A DNA stretch of 21,736 nucleotides from Chara braunii (taxonomy: Eukaryota; Streptophyta; Charophyceae; Charales; Characeae). The stretch is from the NCBI GenBank assembly GCA_003427395.1, contig BFEA01000022.1, positions 329,389 to 351,124 on the forward strand, given 5' to 3'. The notes under the pieces are model-generated. The model was not told where the DNA came from. It saw only the letters and a list, made by a program, of their open reading frames with translations, and made no database searches. Position numbers and translations under genes: made by a program. This document shows positions 1 through 8,034 of this stretch, one piece after another (the first letter of the stretch is position 1; every line of letters starts with the position of its first letter).

Positions 1-1441
1 GCGGCCACCTTCCCGGGCGGCTGCGAATCTGTCTCCTTCACTGGCAGACGCAGCCTCGCTGGTTTGGTCTAACGGCGCTGCCGCTGCGACCACGGCCACT
101 CGTGGCCGATGCTGGTTCCCGCTCGGGCCTAACGCAGAAGAACGGAGGTTCTTGGCCTCCTTGTTCGTAACGATGATCTGCGCCACCTTGTCGAATAGTT
201 CCGCCGTCGTCGTCAAGGTGTCCTCGACATGCGTCAGGGCATTGCTCAATGTCGGACATGACCTTGAGATGAAGTAGTGGCGGATGGCCTTGAAGCCCAT
301 CTGGATGTCTGGGACTGACGTCAAGCGTCGGTACTCGGCAGCGAGCCTTGCTCGAAGACCATAAGCTTGTCCATGGCTTTGATCTCTGGCGGCTCCACTT
401 GGAACCGCTTGTGCCACGCCGCCTTCAGATCATCCCAACAGATCATGGTGTGCAAGTCCGCTGCTACCACTCCGTACTTGGACAACAAGTTGTCCAACCA
501 CGCCTGACACGCGCCCCCTGAGCGAGAGTACAAGTAAGCGTGGTGCTTGTTTTCCTTGACGTTGTGGAGCTGCAGCGTGAGCTCAAACTTGCGAAACCAT
601 GGAATCGGATCTGTCTTGATTGAGTCGTGGAAGATCTCCTGCCCATCGAACTTAGGAGCTGTCTCGCGCGGCTCCGGACTCGAGGTTGTGGCGGTAGTGC
701 AGATCCGCTGCTGCAATTGTTGCGTCGTGGTTTGCTGTAATTGTGCGTCGTCCTGGAGGGAGCCGGCGTGCATCTCCAATGCGGTGAGGCGGTCGGCAGT
801 ATTGGAAGAGCCTGCGTCGGCGACGGCGACTGGTCGCTGCTCCACCCGCTGAAGGCGGTCTTGGAGGTTAGCTACCGAGTTGTCGAGACCAAGGATCTCC
901 GCCTGCTGTGTAATGCAGGTTGCCAGGAGATCCGTGAGATGCGAGAGGAGGAGCGCTATCTTGTTTGCGCTGTCCTCCAACTGGCTGTTCTCGGCCTCGC
1001 TTCGCCATTCTGCTGCCGTGGTAAGTAACGCCCGCTCTCCGGTGAATATCTTCTCACGACGCTGTGTCCTTCTTCATCGGCAGCCCTTGCTGCTGCCTCG
1101 TCGTGCTGGCGTTGTTGTTGCATGGCCAGCAGACGTGCCTGTTCGGCATCCTCTGCCCTTTTCTTGGCTGCCGCGGTAGCGTCATCTGCCCGCTTCTTTG
1201 TCTCGGTACTCCAGGCTAACATGCGGGCCTGATAGGCCTCGTCTGTTTCCCCAGTCTTCTGGTCCATGACTGCTGTCTGTGAACGCAACAGCATAGACCA
1301 GACCAGTGCCTGCTCCTGTGGTATCCCTTGCTGCTGACGTGGCAATGCTGACGTGTCCTGCTGACGTGGTCTGCTGACGTGTCCTGCTGACGTGGTCTGC
1401 TGACGTGGCCTGCTGACGTGGCAACTTACCAATGCCGTCAC
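1..1441 (-). pseudogene. gag: Broken gag of element I (3' end outside window)
   Basis: Gag is the structural protein that packages element RNA. Three consecutive reading frames are needed. The first is 1441-956, with an N-terminal part made of short TSAGHVSRPRQQ-like repeats and an Ala/Lys/Glu/Gln-rich, probably coiled-coil stretch. The second is 980-321 and contains LLSHLTDLLATC and the capsid-like WLDNLLSKYGVVAADLH and WHKRFQVEPPEIKAMDKLM, all closely matched in element III. The third, below about 260, reads a TAELFDKVAQIIVTNKEAKN-like stretch. The frame is lost near 1000, and again near 331-340, where 19 nt are missing relative to element III. The start at 1441 is only the first ATG of the open frame; element III begins its gag nearer to LLSHLTD. 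The CCHC knuckle would lie beyond base 1. Confidence 0.85.
1331..1423. repeat. 13-bp minisatellite with TGACGTG cores
   Basis: About seven imperfect copies of a 10-17 bp unit, mostly 13 bp, of the form CTGCTGACGTGKY. On the minus strand they fall in the N-terminal gag frame and encode the repeated SRPRQQ/TSAGHV residues. Each unit contains TGACGTG, a core of the type bound by plant bZIP factors. Whether it acts as an enhancer or is only slippage is not known. Confidence 0.85.
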
Positions 1442-2216
1442 AAGGGGTACCCGGAGACAACCAGAAACAACAAGGCGAGAGATGGCAACAACGTAGGTGG
1501 GGAGGGGTGGGTGGGATAATTGCCCAACTCACACTTAGATAAGGAGCCACTAATCAAACCAGAAAAGTTTGAACTTTGCAAAAAAAAATTTCGAGAAACT
1601 AAAAAAAGTAAAAATCCCGATTTTTGCTAGTTCGATAGGTCTCCCAATCTCCCTTGAAGTACGAAATGATCCCTGAAAGCCAAAAAAATTTCGGCTTTAG
1701 ACTGCAACCGATTTATAGAACCAACTAACAGAATCCAAGAACTGCGAAAAAAGTCCGAACAGAAATGACAACTATTCGGATTTATTCCGATGGGAATATT
1801 CGAAGTTTGAAAAAAAAAAAATAATACGTGCAGGAGGTATTTCCCGTCCCGTTTAAAAAAAAAAACGAATTTCAGAAAAGAAGATATTCCGAAGTTCTAA
1901 GTACGGGAAAATGCAACAGAAAATCAAAATTTTCAAAAAGAAATATATTCCGGATTTTTAACAACGAAATTTCAAATTTTCAGAAAAACGAAAATAGGAA
2001 TTTCAGATGTTGCGATGTAGCGATTTTCCACAGCAGAATAGCGAGCAAATAAAATCCGAGAAAAGAAAAAAATTTCGATTTTTTTTTTTTTTTGTAGTAA
2101 GGTCAAGATCGTGATTTTGGGGTCTAACTAGTATGTCCTAATCAACAGAAAAGACTAACTAGCTTTTTTATCCCCGCACACGTGTCAGATCAGATAGTCC
2201 TGATTCACGTGCAAAA
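1442..2216 (-). other. A/T-rich untranslated leader of element I
   Basis: This 775-nt stretch lies between the primer binding site and the first gag ATG of element I. It is very A-rich on the plus strand (T-rich in the sense of the element), with homopolymer runs near 1579-1588, 1811-1823, 1855-1864 and 2078-2093. The only open frame, plus 1828-2052, is low-complexity Lys/Asn/Phe and has no recognisable feature. No counterpart of this leader is visible in front of gag in element III. Confidence 0.6.
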
Positions 2217-2228
2217 GCTCCGATACCA
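2217..2228 (-). other. Primer binding site for initiator Met tRNA
   Basis: The minus strand reads TGGTATCGGAGC. This is one base different from TGGTATCAGAGC, the sequence complementary to the 3' end of plant initiator methionine tRNA that many plant LTR elements use. It starts two bases after the LTR end (GCATGTAACA, then GT), the expected position for priming minus-strand DNA synthesis. Confidence 0.9.
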
Positions 2229-2720
2229 ACTGTTACATGCATAGATATGCAATGTACGTAAGAAACCGAGAATCTGCAATGCGATGAAAAGGACTGAATA
2301 GACAATGCGGTACGAGTAGAATCTCGACAAGCAATGCACATTCTCATTCATACATAAAGATGCTGAGAGCGCAGGGAAGACTTTGATACAAGACTGACCT
2401 GACATGACTGACCTCATTCACGTAGTTCAGAGTAACGAAGGAGAATGCTATAGTACCTCTAACTAGCCCAATCAATGTTTGAACTCAGACTAAACATGCC
2501 TTGTATCCATCACGAAGTGTGAAGGAGCCTGGCGCTACACACAGGAAGAAAGCGCTAGGTCCAGACATACATAGACGAAGAGATAAGGAACAGACGAAAG
2601 GAGGGAAGAAGATGGGAATGTCGTTAACACCAAGTCTTGGTCACCAATCCCAAATAGTCCCTCGTTGCCATGTTTGAACCCTCGAAAGTCGAGTCTGGAT
2701 CCAATGTCACCAAGCTCTGT

Positions 2721-2756
2721 ATCTCTTCTCTCATAGTCATCTCTTCTCTCATAGTC
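2721..2756. repeat. 18-bp perfect tandem duplication
   Basis: ATCTCTTCTCTCATAGTC occurs twice head to tail (2721-2738 and 2739-2756) inside the LTR of element I, next to purine/pyrimidine-rich tracts at 2777-2842. It looks like a recent slippage duplication. Confidence 0.95.
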
Positions 2757-2985
2757 TGCAGATGCAGTGAAGTCAGAAGTGAGAGGGAGAGAAGAGATGG
2801 TGAACTGAGAAGAGGAAGAAGAAGAACTCTTTCTCTCTCTCTGTTACGAACCAAGTACTAACCTGTGATGTTGGTGCTGTGCTGCAGGTACCTCAAAGAC
2901 GAAGCTGGAGCAACGGCGCTGCAGGTAGGTACCTCTAGCCTCCGCCCAAGCTCTCTCTCTCTCCCTCTAGTACTACCTAGCTATG

Positions 2986-3038
2986 GCGCCCAGCGCTGGA
3001 GACTACAGCTTCCAACTGCGCCCAGCGCTGAAGACTAC
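2986..3038. repeat. Imperfect 21-bp direct repeat, 32-bp period
   Basis: A block beginning GCGCCCAGCGCTG and ending AGACTAC occurs at 2986-3006 and at 3018-3038 with one difference. It lies in the LTR of element I just downstream of the promoter side. The block contains the palindrome CAGCGCTG. Confidence 0.85.
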
Positions 3039-3360
3039 TAGCTAACGCTACCACTACTACAACGCAGCGCTCCCTCCAGAGTGCTGCACCCGAATCTTGA
3101 AGACTACAACTACCAACTGCCTNCCTCGGAAGTGCCTGGGAAGTCCTATGTACTACCTCGGCCTGCCTCCTGACTACTGGAGGGCAGTCAGGCCGAGGAG
3201 GCAGCTCTTGCCAATGCCGAAATGTGCCAGGGGCTGGCATGTAGCAGCCTGCTTGAGGCTGGCGTGGGAAACAGACTAATAATAGCCTGTTTCTGAAACC
3301 CTGGTTCGGTGGCTGAGTTTCAGGGCTGGTCGTTCTGATGAACGACCGAAAATGGCCCTT

Positions 3361-3529
3361 CGTTTCAGGCTAAAAACGCTGTTGCCATTTTTAGTCTGAA
3401 ACGACCAGGGATAGGCCCTGGACTTCAGGTTTTTTGGCCTGAACCGACAGGGGGCCTGTAAGCCCTGGATTTCAGGCTTTCAGCCTGAAATTCAGGCTTT
3501 CGGCCTGAAGTTCAGGCTTTTGGCCTGAA
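3361..3529. repeat. Hairpin array in U3 of the element I LTR
   Basis: Five palindromes follow one another. 3361-3403 has 16-bp arms with one mismatch, loop of 11. 3424-3443 has TTCAGG/CCTGAA arms. 3470-3490 has TTTCAGGC/GCCTGAAA. 3491-3509 and 3511-3529 both have TTCAGGC/GCCTGAA. The last three are nearly back to back with a period of about 20 bp and loops of 5 nt. The element III LTR carries a related but differently arranged set. Confidence 0.9.
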
Positions 3530-3626
3530 CGCTGTCGGGCCTGCAAAATGGCCGTCGGGCCTGCAAAATGGCCCGTGTGTGCACCGCGCTGCATGTAACA
3601 GAGAGGCAGCAGCAGCAGCGAAGAGC

Positions 3627-4031
3627 ACTAGCGGTTAATGGAAGGCAAAAAAATCGGGTTTTTTCGCCGCGTTGCTTCAAGCAATGTTATCGGAACATTT
3701 GCGAACAAACTTTGCAAGGTCATAATACAAACATCAAAAAACCAATCAGGCAAAAAAAAACCGAAAAAATCAAAATCAAGAGTACTATAAAACCCTTTTC
3801 GGAGTAGCTTTCGGAGTTCGCCAAAGCCTTTCTTGAGTCTGCTGTTTTTGCTAAGTTTTTTGTTACTGCTCCAAATACGGCAAAACCGAATACAGATATA
3901 CCCTAAAGCACATATATAACAGGCAAAAAGAAAAACTGAGAAAAAAGTAAAAATTCAGGAAAACATGGCAGTTTCGGTGAAAAATTCGCCAAAATTCGCC
4001 GAATTTTGGGCATTCCATTAACCGCTTCTCG
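3627..4031. mobile_element. Candidate miniature inverted-repeat transposon
   Basis: AGCGGTTAATGGAA at 3630-3643 recurs as a perfect inverted copy at 4013-4026. Similarity continues inward for about 14 more bases with mismatches (GC..AAAA.TCGG). The roughly 400-bp inside is AT-rich and has no long open frame. Just outside, CGAAGAGC is found on both sides (3619-3626 and 4032-4039) in direct orientation, which would fit the 8-bp target duplication of a hAT-like element. The outermost 3-5 bp do not match, however. TTAA inside the arms offers a piggyBac-like reading instead. It may also simply be part of the element II leader, since gag of that element starts at 4095. A TATAAAA stretch occurs at about 3785-3791. 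Confidence 0.4.
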
Positions 4032-4094
4032 CGAAGAGCTAGGGCAGCAGAGGCCAGCAGGGCATTCACAAGTGAAGCCGCTGCTTCAGCAGCC

Positions 4095-5748
4095 ATGGCA
4101 ACACCTGCGCAGCAAAGTTCCCAAGCCAGCAATTCAGGAGCCGTAGGGTCAACGGTCGCGCAGACCCTGAGTCAGTCCACTGGCGTCATGGCTTCCGATG
4201 AGATCGCTATACAGCAGGCAACACTGCAGGAGGCACAACTACAGAAGGCTTTAGGAGAGATAAAGGCAAAGAAGGAAAGAATGATTAGAAGAAGAGCTAG
4301 GATGCAGCGGAGACAAGCGGACGTCAGTGAGTTAGAGGGAATGGACCTGACGCACATGGATGCAGATGTGAGGACGTTGCAGACAGCCCTGCTAGGTGTT
4401 GTAGAGATGCAGGACCACCACACGGCTCTCCTTCAGGACATCCAGCAGAGTCTGGTCTTGCTGGTCGAGCGAGCGCAGACAGCACCATCGTTGTCCGGGC
4501 CCGGTGCCTGGCCCGTTGTACAACCTCCTCCTTATGTCCCACCGGTGACTGGGGTATCCCCATATGTCTCCCCAACATCGGTCCAAGCTGTTTCACTAGG
4601 AATGTCGTTAGCGGGAGGGTTCTCATCAGGTCCTAGTGTACAGGTTCCTGTACAAACAGTGTTCTCCCAACCTTCGTCACAGGTTGCCGTAAGCGGGCAG
4701 CCTGCTGTCTCGCAGCCTGCACAGCCGCAAGGTACACAGCCCCAGCAGCAGGTGCAGCAGCCTGGTCCCCAAGGTCCACAGTCTGGAGTGGGACAGGTGC
4801 TGGGACAAAGTCAGTGGGTTCCAAAGACGGCCATCGCTGCTCCTAAACCCTTCACTGGGGACAAGAGGGGCGAAGACCTCGACACATGGTTGAGGTCAGT
4901 GCCAGTCTACGTCAAGTGTGAACTTACCTTGCCACACGAGGAAGTGTTTGTGGCTGCCTCCTATCTAGAGGGGAGTGTAGCAAGATGGTTGAGTGGTTGA
5001 GTGCAGTTACAGGGATACGGTCATGACTTTTGTGCTTGGGCGGTCACCCAGAAACTGGATGACTTCCTTAAGTTGGTGGAAGGCAGGTGGCATGATCCTC
5101 AGGAGGTCAGGAGGCTCAAAAGGCCACTGATGCGATCCTGACTTTGCACAATAGGCAGTTCAAATCAGTAAGAGAGGCCACAAATGCAGTAGAGCGGCTG
5201 ATCTGTGTCCCTGGGATGCGCTATGACCCCCAGGTTCTACTCACCTCCTACCTGAGATGCTTTCCTATGCCTCTCAGGAATCAGTTGGCAGGTGAGGCCA
5301 ACATCAACATGCACAACTTCCCCTCGTTTAGCAAGAAGGCCCTAGACCTAGAAGCAAAGCAAAGATAGGGCATGGTCAGACACCCACGAAGGATGGTAGG
5401 AAAAAGTCAGTGCCTCCCAACTAGAAGGCGAAGGGTTGCATTATGTTCGTCGACAACGATGGTTCTACCATCGAGTTGGATGATGACTTCCAAGCGGGAG
5501 TGGGTTCAGAGGCAGGCAACGTAGAGGCTTCAAGGGGTGGAGTAGTCGCTGCCGCAGTTCAGAAAGGTAAGGCGATCGGTAGACGTCATGGAGGTTCCCG
5601 GTCTAGGAGTAAAGTTGACCCCAACGCTCCTCCATGGGAGAAAACGGGTCTAGCAGAGGACGTGTGGAGAGATCGGTATACGCAGCATTCTTGTATCCGT
5701 TGTGGCCAATACGGCCATAACCAGTCCAAGTGTCGAAATAACAGGTGA
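4095..5748 (+). pseudogene. gag: Broken gag of element II with CCHC zinc knuckle
   Basis: The first frame (4095-5000) starts MATPAQQSSQ, has a likely coiled coil (QEAQLQKALGEIKAKKER, then Arg-rich) at residues 40-80, and a long Pro/Gln/Val/Ser-rich linker. It then has the gag core beginning PKPFTGDKRGEDLDTWL. It ends in a frameshift at ARWLSG (TGA 4998-5000). The core resumes in other frames, notably 5144-5368 (REATNAVERL, MRYDP...YLRCFP, LRNQLAGE). The last part (5443-5748) carries a knuckle, Cys at 5692 and 5701, His at 5716, Cys at 5731, spacing CX2CX4HX4C, preceded by a basic RRHGGSRSRSK stretch. An in-frame TAG lies at 5422-5424. The knuckle would bind element RNA. Confidence 0.88.
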
Positions 5749-5763
5749 CCGAAAAGATCCCGC

Positions 5764-6259
5764 CTACGATGGGGCAGGTGTTGGGATCCTCCGCTTTCGT
5801 TGGTAGCAACGTAGCCAGCAGTTCTGGCAGAGCTCTGGGAAACACGTTGGGCCAGTAGGAATGGTAGCTGTTCCTGCTAGGGTCGAGGTGGTGGACACAC
5901 CCTCACCAACTCGTGAGATGGTCCAAGCTACTGACTCCATCGTTGTCCCGCAAGCACATTCAGACCCATCGATCCTTTGTTCGATGAATGTGTTTGAGTC
6001 CTTGAAGGAGCTAGAAGAGGAGTGGTCTATATCAGACCCGCTAGCTTCTTGGACGACATTTGCAAAAGCCCCTAAGGGTGAGATGTTCGTCAGCAAGGTA
6101 GTCATCGGCGGCCCCAAGGACGGGGCCTATTATGACACTTGCTCGACACGGAACTTTATCAGTCGCGCGTGCGTTGAGGGGTTGCGCTTACATGGGCAAG
6201 TGCAATGCCTGAGTCAACAAACAACGCATGGTAGTCAACGACTAGCTTCAGGACATTGA
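5764..6259 (+). pseudogene. pol: Retropepsin-like protease remnant of element II
   Basis: The aspartic protease that cleaves Gag-Pol normally carries D-T/S-G-A/S followed by N-F-I/V-S in this family. Here the frame starting at 5861 reads YYDTCSTRNFISRACVEGL, with the Asp codon at 6134-6136. The glycine after DT is replaced by cysteine, which should abolish or cripple the active site. The stretch ahead (VPARVEVVDTPSP... LEEEWSISDPL) is the usual acidic linker between gag and protease, split by a frameshift at about 5850. The downstream MDILLG motif (the ILG of the protease C-terminal part) lies in the next frame at 6330, so another shift occurred near 6260-6329. Confidence 0.75.
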
Positions 6260-6329
6260 GTGTTTTTTCCCGTACGCGGGAAGGGAACTGAGACATCGCG
6301 TCTCGTTCCTAGTCAGCGACGATCTCCCA

Positions 6330-7434
6330 ATGGATATTCTGTTGGGTATGTACTATCTTTCGGTTGCAGAACCCCAGTTTGAGAGGGACCGAAAAGTGGT
6401 CAAGCACATTTTGCCAGGTGGGGGGACCGCCATATTACGTAAGTTTAAGGCTAGTGGTCTGATCGAGTCCTACGGATGCATGTGTGCGGCATCGTTCTAC
6501 AATTATTATAAGCAAAATCCGGAGGAGGGTATGTATCTAGTTTATGTCTCTGCGGCAGACGAGCCGGTGAAAATGTCGCCGGAGATAGAGGGAGTAGTTG
6601 CTAAATACCCTGATCTATTTGAAGAGCCAAAAGGGGTTGTTGAGAGGGGGGTCATCCACGCAATAGAGCTTATCCCAGGGTCTAGCATCCTGAAGGGTAG
6701 GATCTATCGGATGTCTCCAGGCGAGCTTGATGAGCTTCGTTGACAACTCAAGGGACTCGTAGAGAAGGGTTGGATCCGGCCGAGTGTTTCCCCTTATGGA
6801 TCTCCAGTCCTATTCGTACCAAAGAAGGGGGAAACTCTGAGGATGTGCATGTCATATAGGGGCCTCAATGCCATCGCTGTCAAGAACCGAGAGCCCCTAC
6901 CGCACATCGATAACTTGCTAGATAGAGTGCAAAGTGTCGATACTTCACTAAAATAGATCTGATGTCCGGATACCATCAGATTGCAATTCGGCCCGAGGAT
7001 CAACACAAAACCGCTTTTTAGACCAGGTACGGTTTGTACGAGTTTGCGGTGATGCCTTTCGGCCTTTGCAATACTCCTGGCACCACGCTATGAATCGGAT
7101 CTTTCATGACTACTTGGATAAGTTTGTCATCGTGTACCTCGATGACATACTTATTTTTAGTAGGACTGTCGAGGAGCATGTTGTGCACTTAGATGAAGTC
7201 CTCAATCTCCTTCGGCAGCACAAGTTCAAGATCAACGGGGAGAAATGCGAGTTTGGTCGCACCCGGATCTTGTACTTGGGTCATGAGATTTCCGCGGAGA
7301 GTTTGAATCCCGATGACGAGAAGGTGGCCAGTATTTGTGACTGGCCGCGTCCTCAGTCTATGACTGAGATGAGGTCTTTCTTAGGGATGGCCATTATTTG
7401 TGACTGGCCGCATCCTCTGTATTTGTGACTGACC
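6330..7434 (+). pseudogene. pol: Reverse transcriptase of element II, broken
   Basis: It copies element RNA into DNA. The frame opens MDILLGMYYLSVAEPQF and continues to YPDLFEEPKGV and GRIYRMSPGELDELR, then TGA (6741-6743) where Arg is expected. After the stop, [40 protein letters not shown], a frameshift near 6939, SGYHQIAI, a TAG at 7019 and MPFGL follow. The catalytic YLDD is intact at 7135-7146, then LNLLRQHKFKINGEKCEFG and LGHEIS. The thumb/connection start is damaged: where YYRRFI is usual after SFLGMA, a copied segment gives IICDWPHPLYL and then TGA (7428-7430). Confidence 0.9.
7332..7431 (+). repeat. TATTTGTGACTG triplication in the RT/RNase H linker
   Basis: A segment at 7326-7355 (GGCCAGTATTTGTGACTGG...CCTC) is copied with a few changes at 7389-7417, and its core TATTTGTGACTG appears a third time at 7420-7431. 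The copies replace the segment that should encode the conserved YYRRF motif. This suggests a template switch or slippage event. Confidence 0.8.
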
Positions 7435-7437
7435 CCT

Positions 7438-8034
7438 TTGACTGACCTGACTCACCTTGACACCCCATGGGAGTGGACAGACAGGTGTGAGGCTGCTTTC
7501 AGACATCTGAAGCATGCGTTGACGCATTATGAGGTCTTGAAACTTCCTGATCCTGACAAGTCGTTCATAGTAACCACGGATGCCAGCCAATATGGCATTG
7601 GTGCCGTGCTAGCGCAGCAGGAGGGGCCAAAGTTGAGGCCAGTCNATCCTGACAAGTCGTTCATAGTAACCACGGATGCCAGCCAATATGGCATTGGTGC
7701 CGTGCTAGCGCAGCAGGAGGGGCCAAAGTTGAGGCCAGTCGAGTACATGTCCAAAAAAATGTTGTCTCAGAAGTTGGCCAAGTCCACCTATGAGAAGGAG
7801 CTCTACGCAATTTACAAAGCACTGACCCATTGGAGACATTACCTCCTTGGGAGGTTCTTCATCATCAGGACTGATCATCAAACCCTGAAGTGGATGAGAA
7901 CCCAGCCAGTGCTCTGCCTTGCAACGCTGGATCGAAGTCATTGAACAGTACGACTTCGAACCCCAGTATCTCAAGGGGGAGTCCAATAAAGTTGTTGATG
8001 CCTTATCGCGTAGACCTGATTTCTCTGGTGCGCT
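7438..8034 (+). pseudogene. pol: RNase H domain of element II, with 96-bp duplication
   Basis: RNase H removes RNA from the RNA-DNA hybrid. PLTDLT-like sequence leads into WEWTDRCEAAFRHLKHALT, then FIVTTDASQYGIGAVLAQQEG (catalytic Asp at 7579-7581), YEKELYAIYKAL (Glu at 7798-7800) and FIIRTDHQTLKW (Asp at 7873-7875). The frame then shifts near 7915 into QRWIEVIEQYDFEPQYLKGESNKVVDALSRRP, the conserved end of the domain. The stretch 7550-7644 is repeated exactly at 7646-7740 across a single N, so the first catalytic Asp motif is present twice in frame. The duplication is more likely an assembly join than biology. Confidence 0.9.
7550..7740 (+). repeat. Exact 95-bp direct repeat across one N
   Basis: Bases 7550-7644 and 7646-7740 are identical, separated by the undetermined base at 7645. 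The period of 96 keeps the reading frame. A repeat whose two copies abut precisely at an N is the pattern left when two contigs with overlapping ends are joined without merging. Confidence 0.95.

Larger units (their letters stand above)
1..3600 (-). mobile_element. LTR retrotransposon element I (Ty3/gypsy), 5' part only
   Basis: Reading the minus strand from 3600 downwards gives a complete LTR, a tRNA primer binding site, a leader and gag; pol and the other LTR lie beyond base 1. Its gag matches that of element III (17871 onward) along most of its length, and the two LTRs start alike, so they are one family in opposite orientation. The element ends exactly where the LTR starts at 3600. If it inserted in the usual way, bases 3601-3605 (gagag) would be one half of a target duplication, but the other half is outside the window. 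It abuts the 5' side of element II, whose LTR is missing, so element I may be nested in element II. Confidence 0.9.
2231..3600 (-). repeat. 5' LTR of element I, complete (1370 bp)
   Basis: In element orientation it begins TGTTACATGC at 3600 and ends GCATGTAACA at 2231, so it has a 10-bp perfect terminal inverted repeat and the usual TG...CA ends. The primer binding site follows immediately. The U3 part (about 3600-3160) resembles the 3' LTR of element III at 21233: the same start, the same run of TTCAGGC/GCCTGAA palindromes, GGCCATTTT boxes, CCCTGAAACTCAG, and a shared CATTTCGGCATTGGCA-like stretch before the promoter. The site matching element III's TATATAGG (about 3148-3160 here) reads TACATAGG, so the TATA box seems damaged. 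A single N stands at 3123. Confidence 0.9.

Noticed and set aside
2856-2885. TACTAAC followed by a CAG, looking like an intron 3' end on the plus strand
   Set aside because: It lies antisense within the element I LTR and no exon is visible.
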